A DNA stretch of 64,000 nt, from NCBI GenBank assembly GCA_009760855.2, contig WPIO01000004.1, positions 9,326,001-9,390,000 on the forward strand, given 5' to 3'. This stretch comes from Cristatella mucedo (lineage: Eukaryota > Bryozoa > Phylactolaemata > Cristatellidae). How positions within the stretch are numbered: the first letter of the stretch is position 1; each line of letters starts with the position of its first letter. Of the stretch, positions 12,110 to 22,100 are shown piece by piece. The notes beneath the pieces were generated by a model. That model searched no databases. It was given only the letters and a program-made list of their open reading frames with translations, and was not told the DNA's origin. Position numbers and translations under genes: made by a program.

Positions 12110-12345
12110 TGACCGATATTTTTAGAACTAGCGCCTCGTAACGGGGCCAATGCAGACCCTGTGCATGCTGCCACTAACCATATCTGCATGCTGACCCTGC
12201 TCCTGTCACCCCTAACCATGTTATGCTTGTCATTTAGCATGCTACCACTGACCACTCGATCGTCATTCCTTTGTAGCAAATGTAAAGTGCTTAGAAAGAG
12301 ATTGAGTTTTTGAAGGCGTTTTATCAAATGTATTATTTTTATTAT
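12110..12345 (+). mobile_element. LINE A 3' UTR and tail
   Basis: The conserved 3' UTR (GCAAATGTAAAGTGCTTAGA, AAGAGATTGAG) and the closing TTTATCAAATGTATTATT tail. Confidence 0.75.
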
Positions 12346-13265
12346 CATTGAAATGAGGTCAAAAGCGAGCAGACGATAATCGCAGTCAGAATAACGATAT
12401 TGCCTATGTTAATCGAAGTGCCTTCACAAGATCAAAGGCTCCAATCAAACTTCTACCTGTATATTTCGGAATTTTTGATATTCAAAAATATGTAATGGTA
12501 AAACTACGAAGGCCGAAGATAATGAAATTTGTTTCCTAAAAGTCATCGCATATGGAATTGCATAAGCCATCCTGCAGACTAATAAAACTATCAAAACTAG
12601 AGCCTTTACGATCAAGCTGTTTGAACTGGGGTTAGTGCCAGCCAATGGTCTCCACCAGTGATGGAAATAGAGCCTTACACGACTTGATTTTCGTGAAATA
12701 AAATTCGCTGCACAATACTGTATCAGCACACACCTTTATGTCTTTACCAAAAAATAAAACAGTACAAGTTAAATGAGTGACATACTGTAGCTGGGTGCAG
12801 CCAGCCAGGAGGAGCCAATTCCTACAAGCTGGAGAGAGATGAGGTGGATGGCAACAATAGGATGTAAAAGTAAAATGTCCACATAAATGTAAGTTCAGCA
12901 GCACGTCACAAGCAGGCTAAAAAAGACTGCTGCATCGTGGCTTGTGCCATTTCTCCACGGAAACGCAAGCACAATGGCACGAAACAAAATACAAAAGTGC
13001 GTGCTTAACCCAAGTACTGCTGACACGGATTTGAAATTATCACAGTTTGCCAGCCACGATGTCACTGGCAGTGCTCCATCGATGCCACGTCCAATGGCAT
13101 CTGCACGCACGTGAGCACCGACCGGATCGCAGCTGGTCGCTTCACCTGCAGATGTCGAAACGGCAACCGAAGCACGTGCAGCTCAGCCGCACCCTGGGAC
13201 AGCCACTATCTGCCAGCTCGGCGATAGGCAAGGTGAGGGTCAGCCGACCGGTCGACCCGCATCTG

Positions 13266-14489
13266 TCACGAGGGGCGGCCGCTGCTAATCGTTAGCTGCT
13301 CTAGCACCACGTACGACGCGAGGTCGCTGGCTTGAGCGTACACCGAGTACTCTACCCCTCGGACCGACCTCTCCGGGATCGTGACGGACAGCTCGACGTT
13401 CTTGAGATTGTATTTGTCGATCACTTTGAAAACGTGGCAATCGACGGTCGGAGCCTGCACGTAGAAGGAAATCTGCCCCTGCGCTGTGACAGTCATCTCG
13501 AACTGGTAGCAGCTGGTGGGCGGCACTGCATCGCCAGCGGTGGCGAGCGATTTCGACTGCGTCGCCAGTTTGATGCGCTCCTCTTCAGCGCTCGATATGG
13601 CGACTTGTCCGTCGGCGCCGATCGAGCACCGGATGCCGCCACCCACACCGGTCCCATACGGGGCCAAGTCCCGGCCGAAGACGTACAGCTCGAAGCTGGT
13701 CGAGGAGGAGGCGGCGGCCTCCGCCGCCGAGTCCGGCTGGCCGTCGGCGGCAGGCGCAGGCAGGAAGCGGACCGAGCCGAGCACGTGCACGTGCGTGCCG
13801 TACGACGCGCTCGCGAGGCTCTTGATGATGGCACCGCTGCCTCGCATCATGACCGCATCCTCGCCGGCGAGCAGCTCGCTCGACGGGTCGGCGACGGCGA
13901 GTGCCCACTCGCTGTGCCGATAGGCACGCTGCCGATGCAGCCGGTGGTCGTCGCTCACGTGCCGCTCGGCGGTGCCGCCGTCGCCGGCCAGCCGGAGGAA
14001 CGCCTCGCCGACGTCGGCCGGCATGTCGTAGTAGATCAGATGCAGTGGCATTCGCGAGCGCAAGTAGAGCAGCTCGCGAAGGTCGACGGCGGCACTCGCG
14101 TCCTTCGGCGACGAGAAGATGGTGAGCGAGGCTCCGAGCTGCTCGCACAGCCACTTGAGTGGCGAGGTGGAGCCGTGCAGCAGCGCCGCTCGGATGGCGA
14201 ACGTTACGGGAGACGACGAGTCGGGCGGACCGTCGCGCGGCGACGTCAGACCGCTGTGCTTGAGCACGTCGTACATGCGCTTGACGTCCGTCCAGCTGTA
14301 GGCAGCAGCCGACGACGGAGGCGTCGGCGGCGACGCGACGGCTCGCGTCGCCCAGCCTAAGGAGAGTGTGCAGCCAGGCAAGATGGAGAGAGCCTTGGCA
14401 AGAAACGCCGCTGCATCGACGACGGCGTCCTCCGGACCACTGTTCGGTCCGGGAAGGATGTCTGCGTTCAACCACAGTGGAACCGCAAT
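13266..14489 (-). CDS. FAM151-like gene, exon 4 (terminal)
   Basis: Acceptor CTCTTCCAG just before 14489. The first codons read IAVPLWLNADILPGPN, and the frame runs 407 codons to TGA at 13268-13266. It holds the second half of the FAM151 domain (LSLGWATR, YSWTDVKRMYDVL, VTFAIRAALLHGS, LIYYDMPADV) and the C-terminal extension with FELYVFGRDLAPYGTG and CYQFEMTVTAQGQISFYV. It is very GC-rich at third positions, which opens long false frames on the opposite strand. Confidence 0.9.
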   Translation of the reverse strand: MAVPLWLNADILPGPNSGPEDAVVDAAAFLAKALSILPGCTLSLGWATRAVASPPTPPSSAAAYSWTDVKRMYDVLKHSGLTSPRDGPPDSSSPVTFAIRAALLHGSTSPLKWLCEQLGASLTIFSSPKDASAAVDLRELLYLRSRMPLHLIYYDMPADVGEAFLRLAGDGGTAERHVSDDHRLHRQRAYRHSEWALAVADPSSELLAGEDAVMMRGSGAIIKSLASASYGTHVHVLGSVRFLPAPAADGQPDSAAEAAASSSTSFELYVFGRDLAPYGTGVGGGIRCSIGADGQVAISSAEEERIKLATQSKSLATAGDAVPPTSCYQFEMTVTAQGQISFYVQAPTVDCHVFKVIDKYNLKNVELSVTIPERSVRGVEYSVYAQASDLASYVVLEQLTISSGRPS

Positions 14490-17400
14490 CTGGAAGAGAG
14501 AGAGAGAGAGACGGAGAGGGAGAGGGAGAGTGAGAGCAATGAGAGTGCTGGAAAATATGAGAGCAGCTAGTCTGCAGCAGATAGAGCAGTGGCAAGGACG
14601 CGAGTGCGGTCAGTCACATTATGGAGCACTCGGTGGCGTCTGCATGACCTCACGTTAGACGACCATATCAGGTCCACAGTCAAATCTGCCTATTTTCAGC
14701 TTCATAACATTGCTAAAATTCGGGCTTGTTTAGATAAGGATACCACGTCGAAGTTGGTCCATGCTTTCGTGACATCCCGTCTCGACTTCTGCAACTCACT
14801 GCTTACTGGCCTACAAGCATGTGTGATTAGGCGATTGCAGCTGGTACAAAACTCCGCAGCTAGGCTTGTCTGTCGTGAACGTCTCAGTTGCCACATTACA
14901 CCACATCTCGCCGACCTGCACTGGCTACCAGTCAAGCAACGGAGTGACTTCAAGGTTTGATCGCTCACTTTTAGGTCACTTCATTGTTTGGCTCCAGCCT
15001 ATACCTCAGATCTACTCCCCCACCAGGCCAAGCATCGTACCACCCGCTTTTCGGTATCCAACAGTCTGCAAATACCCCGTACAAACCTCAAATCCTTTGG
15101 AGACCGTGCATATAGTTCGTATGCTCCCAAAGCCTGGAACTCCCTCCCGACCTGCGTCAGAACATCCCCTGACTTGACCACATTTAAAAAGAACTTAAAA
15201 ACGCACCTATTGATGACAGCTTTTAGTGGGTCCACGTGATTCGTCCTTCATGTGCTTATTCGTGCTGACACTGTGCATGCTGCCACTAACCACACTCGCA
15301 TGCTGACTCCGTGTATGTCAACCCTAACCATGTTATTCATGTTGTTTATCAAGCATGATACCACTCACCATTCGATCGCGTTTCCTTTGCAGCAACTGTA
15401 AAACGCCAAGAAAGAGACTGAGTTCTCTGAGGGCACTTTATCAAGTGTATTATTATTATTATTATTTTATAACCGAGCCAACGTCGACTGCTTGTTGTGG
15501 GAGATTCAAAACGGCTCGCAAATACTTAGTATCCACAAAAAAGCGACACGGTCTCACATGTTCACAAACAACAAACTGTACAGTTGAGCGTGAAGACATT
15601 TCTCAATTGCACGTTTGCTTGGCAGTAGGTCGCATTCATTCGGTATCCAGTAAGCATCTACTATTATGTATAACTTCGAGTTTAAGCTACTTCATGCAGG
15701 CACCCATCACACGCACACATGCACTTGCACGTGAACAGGCGCTAACACTCATGGGCCACACGTGCGAATGCTTGCGTGCGAGCGAACTCAAAAGCACATA
15801 TGCTTGCACGTGCCCAAGTGTGGGATTGCACACAAATGTGCTCACACCAGTGTGCACACCACTCACGTGCACACACAAACGTGCATACACAATCGGACCA
15901 GTAGCATTTTAAAATGCAATTTGGCTCGAGAGCTGCCACCATAACAGTAGTAGCTCATCCCAATATACCCTAATCAGATATTCGCCGAACAGTACGAGAA
16001 TGCTTAGATTAGCTGCAGGCAACATCACCTCTGCTTTCCTGCTGCGAAGCATTTCAAGCGACAGCTCCACGGAGGGGAGGCTCTTGAAGTCCAGCTTGAT
16101 CGCACGGGGTGGCACGCTCGTCAGCACCGTGTCCAGAAATGCTGTCAGTGTGAGGTCACTGTCAACGACAGGCGGGTGAGCCATAATCGGCACGAGCTCC
16201 TGCGTCGGCGTTCCTTCGTTACGCAGAATTACATCTGCCTCCAGGCACATAACAGAACCTATAACAATCATGGACACATTGCAGTATATTCTGACCTAAA
16301 AGATGGTCATCCATGAATACACACATGTGAAACACGAACCAGCACACAGACACGCGCACGCACACATGCAGCAAGCAGGCATGCATGCATGCACACAGAC
16401 ACGTGCACATATTGTCAAATACTGTCCCAGTAGCCTCCCATCGTCGGTCGTGACTCTGCAACTGGGGCAGCCAATTGTGTCTTTAGGGGATCGCTAGCTC
16501 GAAATAATCTTTTCAGCAATTCTGCAGTTTGAAGATAGATTATGGATTTTCGTTGCAGCACAAATAGTGGAAAGAGCACAGTGCTCATGCCCTGGCAGCT
16601 GTAGAGGTGTCCGATTCTCAAGCAGCTTTACCATCCTAGTGCTGCCATGCCGGAGATCTATCTACGAGCTCAGCCAGTGTCAGACACGCATCCACTCACC
16701 CACGCATCCACTCACCCACGCAGCAAATAGGGCACCACTCGGACCGACCATGCCGCGCCCACTACTGCCCTCACTCGGCCAAACGAGTTGCAAGCAAACT
16801 GGCTTCGAAGCAGACTCACTTAGCGAGCTCGTGGGGTTACTCGGCCACCTCGTCGTCTGCACTCGGGACTCGGAGCCGAGGAGCTGGCCACTAAGGCACG
16901 ACTACGGGGTGCAGCCTCTGAGAGGCTCTATGAGTTTGCGGTAAGTATGATCGGTGAGCTCCGAGCAGAAACCTATATCGTGTACGATACTCGTTCACAC
17001 ACACGTACACGCAGGCTGCTGGCTTGCTGCCAGGCTCGAGCTCATCGCGTCAGTTGTCCCCTCCCCCTTCACTGCCACCTACCTCTTTCGCACCCCTCCC
17101 CCATTCTAGCTACGCCCCTTCTGCCCCTCTACTTTCCTGCTCTTTCACCTTCCTGTGCCCTCACGTTAATTACTCAGCAGAGGGTTTTTCTATGGGGGGG
17201 GGGGAGGGAGATCCAAACAGACATTGGGGCTCAATTGTGCAGCGCTTGCTTCAAGGAACGTGGACTGCTTGCTTGCCCGAGCACACTTTTACTTCCTTGC
17301 CAGCACATGCAAAGTGACTAAAAAGAGAGAAATAGCTCTCTTAGGGTGCTACAAAGGTCAACAAAGAAAGGGTGTTAAAATGGAGCCATGCCATGTCTCT

Positions 17401-17849
17401 GTGGCCACAGCTGCCTGCAGCAGGAGCAGGAGCAGCATCGAGCAGTCGGATGCATGTCGATGCAGCGGACGACGACGGGACGCAGAAGCAGCAGCAGCGT
17501 GCCGGTAGAAAGAACTCACTGGTGAGAGCCTCCTTTAGTTGCTCTCGACTGTTGACCGCATGAGCCCACGTCACGCGGGCACCGTCTCCACGAGCGCTCG
17601 GAAAGAAATTCGCCATGTCGGCACCCAAGCCGCGCCGACTCATTGCGGCTGAATGCTTTGCGAGGAACCAAGGGGTAAGACCTGCAGTGGACAGCGAGAC
17701 AGCCATCATGCAACAGCGAATCACCACTCGCATGCATGCCGGTCGAGTCAAAACGACATCGGGATCTAGCATTACGGCTCGAAAATGCTTCTGGCATCGG
17801 CACAGCAGCAGAGCAGCTGCAATTTCCAGCTGTGAGAGAGATAGAGAGA

Positions 17850-17934
<85 letters not shown>

Positions 17935-19511
17935 GACCCGTGGAAACCATCGGCATCTGCATCAGCTGTTCATTTTCGGGCAATGCTAACGCTTTAGTGG
18001 GTCTCAGCCGAGGGGTGAGCCACTCTCGAATTTTACGTCTTCGGTTCACTGGCTCGGCAATGCAGCACGCTATTTTTTATTGTTAGCCTACAGCTACAGT
18101 GCTCACACTTCACCACCCAGATCGAGGGCTCGATTCCTGCAGCATGCAATCTCTTACTGCCTTTTGTAATCGTTTCGATAGCCGACAAGGCTCGTCTGCT
18201 GCTGCATAAATGAAGGTTGTTGCATCAGTCACAGCAATCAGCCATTTACTTTTTAAGCTTGAGACTTCTAAGCTAGCTAGCCTTGCACAATTCACGAGTC
18301 GGTTGCATCCGTGTAAGGCAAGGCAGGACTTTTCACCACGTGAAGGTGGCCGACCACGACTAGATGCATTTACATTTGTGGTACCGATTCGCAGTAGCCA
18401 CGGTTCAGCTTTAAAGCGAAAAGCCAGTAGCCACTCCTCCTGGCTATGAATGCCACAATAACTTCAATCACGTGCTCTACGGTCCAAAGTCGGGGCTCGG
18501 CGTACACAAGCGATGGCCAGATTTCAGAAACAGATCGAATGTTAGGGTGGGGAGGGCTCGCGGTAGAAGCAACTGCACCGATCAGATCTATGGAGACACC
18601 CAGTACTCAGCCACAGCCTGCTGAGCTCCGCACCTGGCAGTATAGATATACCTAATTCATGTTGCTCTCATCACAGGTATACACGTCGATACCGCGACCC
18701 GGCGGTGGCATTGCCGTGGCTGCTTCACGGGTGAGCCCGGGCCGGTGCATGGATTAAACTTCGCATTTCGGTTCAAGTGAATTCGCATTCACCTCCTGCG
18801 GGTGGGGACAGCTACACTGGAATGTACACAGCTAACGCCGCTGGGGGTCTACTAGAACCGGACCGTTCAGACACGGCCACAGCAACGCGATTCCCTACCC
18901 GGCTGACTTGCACCCATAATGGTACGACCCCTCAGCTGCCCGATAGACTGCTCCATTCCTGCTGCAGCCGCTCAGCGCCTCATTCTGCCTCATTCTACCT
19001 TCGCGCAACCAACCACTTCTTCGCTACTTACACGAGTCGCACATCTGAATCCACTCAGTTTTTACAAGACAGACGAGCAAAGGTTTCAGCATAGCAAAAA
19101 AACTCGGTCTTCGTGCTTTGGTAGCGGAGTTATGCGTGCGGATGCCGCACACGCACGGGTCACAATCTCGAGCCGGCGAACGTCAATATGCTCCCCAGCC
19201 GCGCAGTTTATATCCCGGATTTTTTTGTGCCGCTACGCTTCACTTTAAGCGTACGTGCCGCTGAAGTTTTCGGTCAGTTTCTTCTCCAAATACGTTCGCA
19301 ATTCTTCATTTCGAGCACGCATACTTGCAAGAGGGAGACTAAAAAGCTGGGCTGCCGGGGCCAGGGCGGGGCCTGCAGTCCAGCAGCACCGAAACTTACC
19401 GCCATTGTAGGAAATCCATATTTTTAGAATCGACATAAATATTATACATTGCACTAACAGAAGAATGAACGTCTTGACAGAGAGGCGCCTGGGAATCATG
19501 AGGGGTGCCAT
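13266..19511 (-). CDS. FAM151/menorin-family membrane protein, four coding exons
   Basis: Coding exons are 19511-19400, 17681-17520, 16258-16029 and 14489-13266. All introns are GT-AG and phases agree (1, 1, 0), giving about 575 residues. Residues 1-37 are basic then strongly hydrophobic (core FILLLVQCIIF), a signal anchor. The FAM151 (DUF2181) domain follows at about 55-310, with WAHAVNS (H78), LEADV (E98, D100), MAHPP (H119), KLDFK (K146, K150) and LNADILPGPN (N176, D178). The family resembles PLC-like/GDPD phosphodiesterase barrels, and these H/E/D/K positions fit that site. Family knowledge: C. elegans menorin guides dendrite patterning with L1CAM; vertebrate FAM151B is needed by photoreceptors. 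The last 200 residues or so are a beta-rich extension I cannot name. Which FAM151 branch it belongs to is open. No clear polyadenylation signal was seen. Confidence 0.88.
14492..14532 (-). promoter_or_regulatory. CT microsatellite acting as polypyrimidine tract
   Basis: On the minus strand this is a run of CT/CCT repeats that ends in the exon 4 acceptor (TCTTCCAG). The branch-point/pyrimidine region of the splice site is therefore built from a simple repeat. Confidence 0.6.
14640..15470 (+). mobile_element. LINE A, best-preserved copy (RT C-terminus to tail)
   Basis: The plus strand reads the C-terminal part of a CR1/L2-type reverse transcriptase: DDHIRSTVKSAYFQLHNIAK, LVHAFVTSRLDFCNSLL, LQLVQNSAARLV, HLADLHWLPVKQR. 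After a frameshift near 14955 it continues with SFGDRAYSSYAPKAWNSLP and TTFKKNLKTHL to a stop at 15237-15239. A 3' UTR and a TTATTATTATT tail follow. It is 5'-truncated and inactive. It lies antisense in intron 3 of the FAM151-like gene. Confidence 0.9.
15700..15890. repeat. imperfect CA/GCAC-rich tract
   Basis: Low-complexity sequence of ACAC, GTGCAC and CACGTGC units in FAM151 intron 3. A similar tract lies at 16310-16410 in intron 2. Confidence 0.6.
16029..16258 (-). CDS. FAM151-like gene, exon 3
   Basis: Acceptor GTTATAG before 16258; donor GTGATG after 16029. With the split AGT codon it reads SVMCLEADVILRNEGTP, VPIMAHPPVVDSD, AIKLDFKSLPSVELSLEML. These are the most conserved blocks of the FAM151 family. 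Confidence 0.92.
17235..17360 (+). mobile_element. LINE A / SINE tail fragment
   Basis: Decayed copy of the conserved tail (CACATGCAAAGTGACTAAAA, AATAGCTCTCTTAGGGTGCT) within FAM151 intron 2. Confidence 0.45.
17520..17681 (-). CDS. FAM151-like gene, exon 2
   Basis: Acceptor CCACTGCAG before 17681; donor GTGAGT after 17520. It encodes LTPWFLAKHSAAMSRRG, then DMANFFPSARGDGARVTWAH and AVNSREQLKEALT, the start of the FAM151 domain. The entry phase (two bases, GT) matches exon 1. An in-frame ATG at 17617-17615 could start a shorter form without the anchor. Confidence 0.88.
17831..17932. repeat. (GA)n microsatellite
   Basis: About 100 bases of GA on the plus strand (CT on the gene's sense strand), about 150 bases upstream of FAM151 exon 2. 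Confidence 0.95.
18075..18165 (+). mobile_element. SINE type V fragment
   Basis: GTGCTCACACTTCACC and GATCGAGGGCTCGATTCCTGC resemble the A/B-box region of the type V SINE. Short and decayed. Confidence 0.35.
19400..19511 (-). CDS. FAM151-like gene, exon 1 (signal anchor)
   Basis: ATG at 19511-19509, then MAPLMIPRRLSVKTFILLLV and QCIIFMSILKIW, a typical type II signal anchor. Donor GTAAGT follows base 19400 (exit phase 1). Assigned to the FAM151-like gene because the next acceptor downstream on this strand (17681) needs exactly that phase and because membrane-anchored FAM151A proteins have the same layout. The join is inferred; no transcript is available. Confidence 0.7.
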
Positions 19512-20000
19512 ACCAACGCGGCGGAGACGCTGCGAGGGACGGACGAGATTTCTTACCTTCCGGATCGAAAGAGCACCTGCGCCACCCGCTGTGATACTGC
19601 GGTATAAGGCACGTTCACAAGAGCGTCAATGCCCACGGACACCACATTCTTTCAATTTGGTGCGTGAATAAGCTTTTTATTTAAAACTCATCTAAACCAG
19701 CAAAGCTGTGCACAAAGGCCATTAATCGGCTTTTTGGGAGGCGCGAACAAACATTTTCGACCTATCGCCAGTGCAGGCCGACTACACCACCCGGAAAGGT
19801 AGCCAGCCGAACAGGTTAGGCCAACCTCGGGTGGATATAAAAACTGTAGCGGAATCCTAAATACTTTGTACTACTACTACCATATCCATTAACTAAAGAT
19901 CATCGATTGGAGTGTGGTACCTTTGCTTCGATTCAGGGATTCAACCCGCCACAGACGTGAAGAAATTTCAAATTTATAACCTTACTACTTTAAAATTAGT
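19512..20000. other. upstream region of the FAM151-like gene
   Basis: CpG-containing DNA just before the proposed start (GCGGCGGAGACGCTGCGAGG at 19517 and following) would hold the promoter. No TATA box or other specific site was recognised. Confidence 0.3.
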
Positions 20001-20059
20001 CACTTCTCGCACGCAGGTGCGCACACACATACAGGCACGCACGTGCACGCACGCGTGCT

Positions 20060-20187
<128 letters not shown>

Positions 20188-20364
20188 CGGGCGGCAGCAC
20201 ATCATCCGAGGTTGTGTTGTATAACCGTGGCTCCGGCGGTGGCTGTTCTTGTGGAGTCTCACGGAAAGAACAAAGCGCGGACATGAGCGCTAAACGAAAC
20301 TCTATCTTCATTCCCTCAAAGCGTACATATACGAGCTGGCAGACCACGCCAGATAGGGGATGCA

Positions 20365-20450
20365 GCTGTGGCGAGCAACATCAATGGCTGGACGCTTCGC
20401 TGAGTCAATTGCCCAACCACCTGCTGCAGGAGGGGCATACATTAGTGGCA
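20365..20450 (+). repeat. dispersed repeat, copy 2 (mate at 2.1 kb)
   Basis: Carries GCTGAGTCAATTGCCCAACC and GGCATACATTAGTGGCAGG, as the inverted copy at 2090-2180. Confidence 0.6.
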
Positions 20451-20549
20451 GGATGCTGCTGCGCTATTTACTATAGCAGAAGGTCACAACAACTGTTTTG
20501 AACTACATGAAGTGCAAAGCCGGTTAACGCTAACGCTCCATTCAGGAAA

Positions 20550-20725
20550 AAATACTAGCTGATTTAACAGCCTCTTTTGTATTGTAGCAGAAGAGCCTTT
20601 GAGGTTATAAACAACGCTTGCAGCCGCGATACAGGATCGCCCATTTCAGGATTCGAACCCGAGACCTCAGGAGCTAGGTCGCGAAAAGCAACTGCCTTAC
20701 CTAGGGAAAAGCAACTGCCTTACTG
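20550..20725 (-). mobile_element. SINE type A
   Basis: The plus strand reads the reversed element: TAGCTGATTTAACAGCCTCT, CGCTTGCAGCCGCGATA, GGATTCGAACCCGAGACCTC (reverse of a tRNA B-box) and GCAACTGCCTTACCTAGG. A GAAAAGCAACTGCCTTAC block is duplicated. Confidence 0.75.
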
Positions 20726-21554
20726 CGGCAGTAAACCAGTCCGCAGTTCGCCGATCGTTGCAGCCCGTTGCGGGTTACGTTCGTCGCTTTGCCCTCACGT
20801 AGTGGCATCATTCTAGTGACGAGTTTCATTTGGAGTTAACGTTTCTACAACGATCCGCTTAAAAAGGATCTGCCTGGGTCTGGCTCTGCAGTCGATATCA
20901 TCAGGACTCGATGCAATGTTGAGAAGCTCGATCGGTCACTACCGATTGGGTAGTCAGTGCCAATAGCGGCCGGACAGAATTCCAGTACCTCCTTGGACTT
21001 GCACTACTGAGCAACCGCAATGGGTGACTTATCCGCAAAACACTACTTAGTCACGATTTGTGCAAATTGGGTATGAAGATACGCCGGGTTCAATAATTAT
21101 CGTAGACGGCCCTCAGTTGAATGGGACGTGCCAGAGTTCTGAAGAGAGTCTGAGGAACCGAATCGATTCTGTAATGACTAGGATTTTTGACCGCAACCAT
21201 TTTCGGCTTTGGAAAGCCTTGCCGTATCCGCATAATTACGAAATTCATGCGTTCTGTGAGCGCTTACTCCGGTGACAGAAGATGCATAAATGACTGGACT
21301 ATTTCTACATTTAATCACGTCTAAAAATATTCAAAACAGTCACTTCCTTATGCATTTCCCGAACGAATGCTTTTCGTATATTGCAGTGCATTCGGGTTGG
21401 TGGCTTCTACTTGTCTTCGATAAATGCCACAATTGCCACCTTCTAACAAATCCAGCAAATGCTCACCGATATGCATTGGCTGTCAATAAAAAAGCAACGA
21501 CTTCAAAATTCTGTAAAATATTGTACGTCCATCCATTCTTTCGCTTTGCCCTGC

Positions 21555-21770
21555 CCGTCTGAATTAGTTTCACACCAGGCCTTCCGTCGAACCACCCACT
21601 CTTCTGGTTCTGTGTTGACTAAGTACGATGCAAACTAACTCTAAATCCGTCGGAGACCGTGCCTTCAGTTACTATGCATCCAAAATCAGGCAGTCAATGC
21701 CGAATGACATCGCATCATGTCCTGATTTGATGACAAAAGTTATAAACTACTTTTACTCACAGCCTGTACC
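21555..21770 (+). mobile_element. LINE A-like ORF remnant
   Basis: NSKSVGDRAFSYYASKIRQS and PDLMTKVINYF match the end of the LINE ORF (KSFGDRAFSSYAPKAWNSLP, PDLTTFKRNLK). Strongly decayed. Confidence 0.65.
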
Positions 21771-21839
21771 ATTTTGGAGGGCTTTTCCCTTCGTGTGCTT
21801 GTACGCCATGAAGTGGTGCACGTCGTGACTAAGGCAAGA

Positions 21840-22100
21840 GTGAATTGTTCTTGTATTGGGCTTTCGTATACCTTTTTTTCTGTGCTCTTTGAGTGCTTAC
21901 CTGCGCATGATTCCACGCATGTTATTAAGGGTCGGTTCTGCCAACTAGCGGCCCTGCTGGTCTTGTTGTATACTTTTGAAAGCCTGCTAGAGTATGATGA
22001 TGTGGTACTTTTGCAAGCTTTCTTAAGTACCAAACTTTACTTTTTGTTAACTATTAATAATTGCTTTCTTGGTGCGAGTAGTAAAGCACCTGAATATATA
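21840..22100 (+). repeat. dispersed repeat E, copy 1
   Basis: Shares TTTGAGTGCTTACCTG, a CATGA(T/C)TC-like block and TTGTATACTTTTG-like segments with 31440-31570. Probably a LINE 3' UTR. Confidence 0.45.

Noticed and set aside
13332-14360. 342-codon open frame on the plus strand
   Set aside because: Exact antisense of FAM151 exon 4. GC-rich third positions remove stops on the other strand; the translation is Arg/Gly-rich without domains.
13585-14595. 336-codon minus frame overlapping exon 4
   Set aside because: Another frame of the same GC-rich exon; very Arg-rich, and it crosses the splice acceptor.
16567-16944. Plus-strand frame ending at a consensus GTAAGT
   Set aside because: Low-complexity sequence within a FAM151 intron, with no partner acceptor or recognisable protein.
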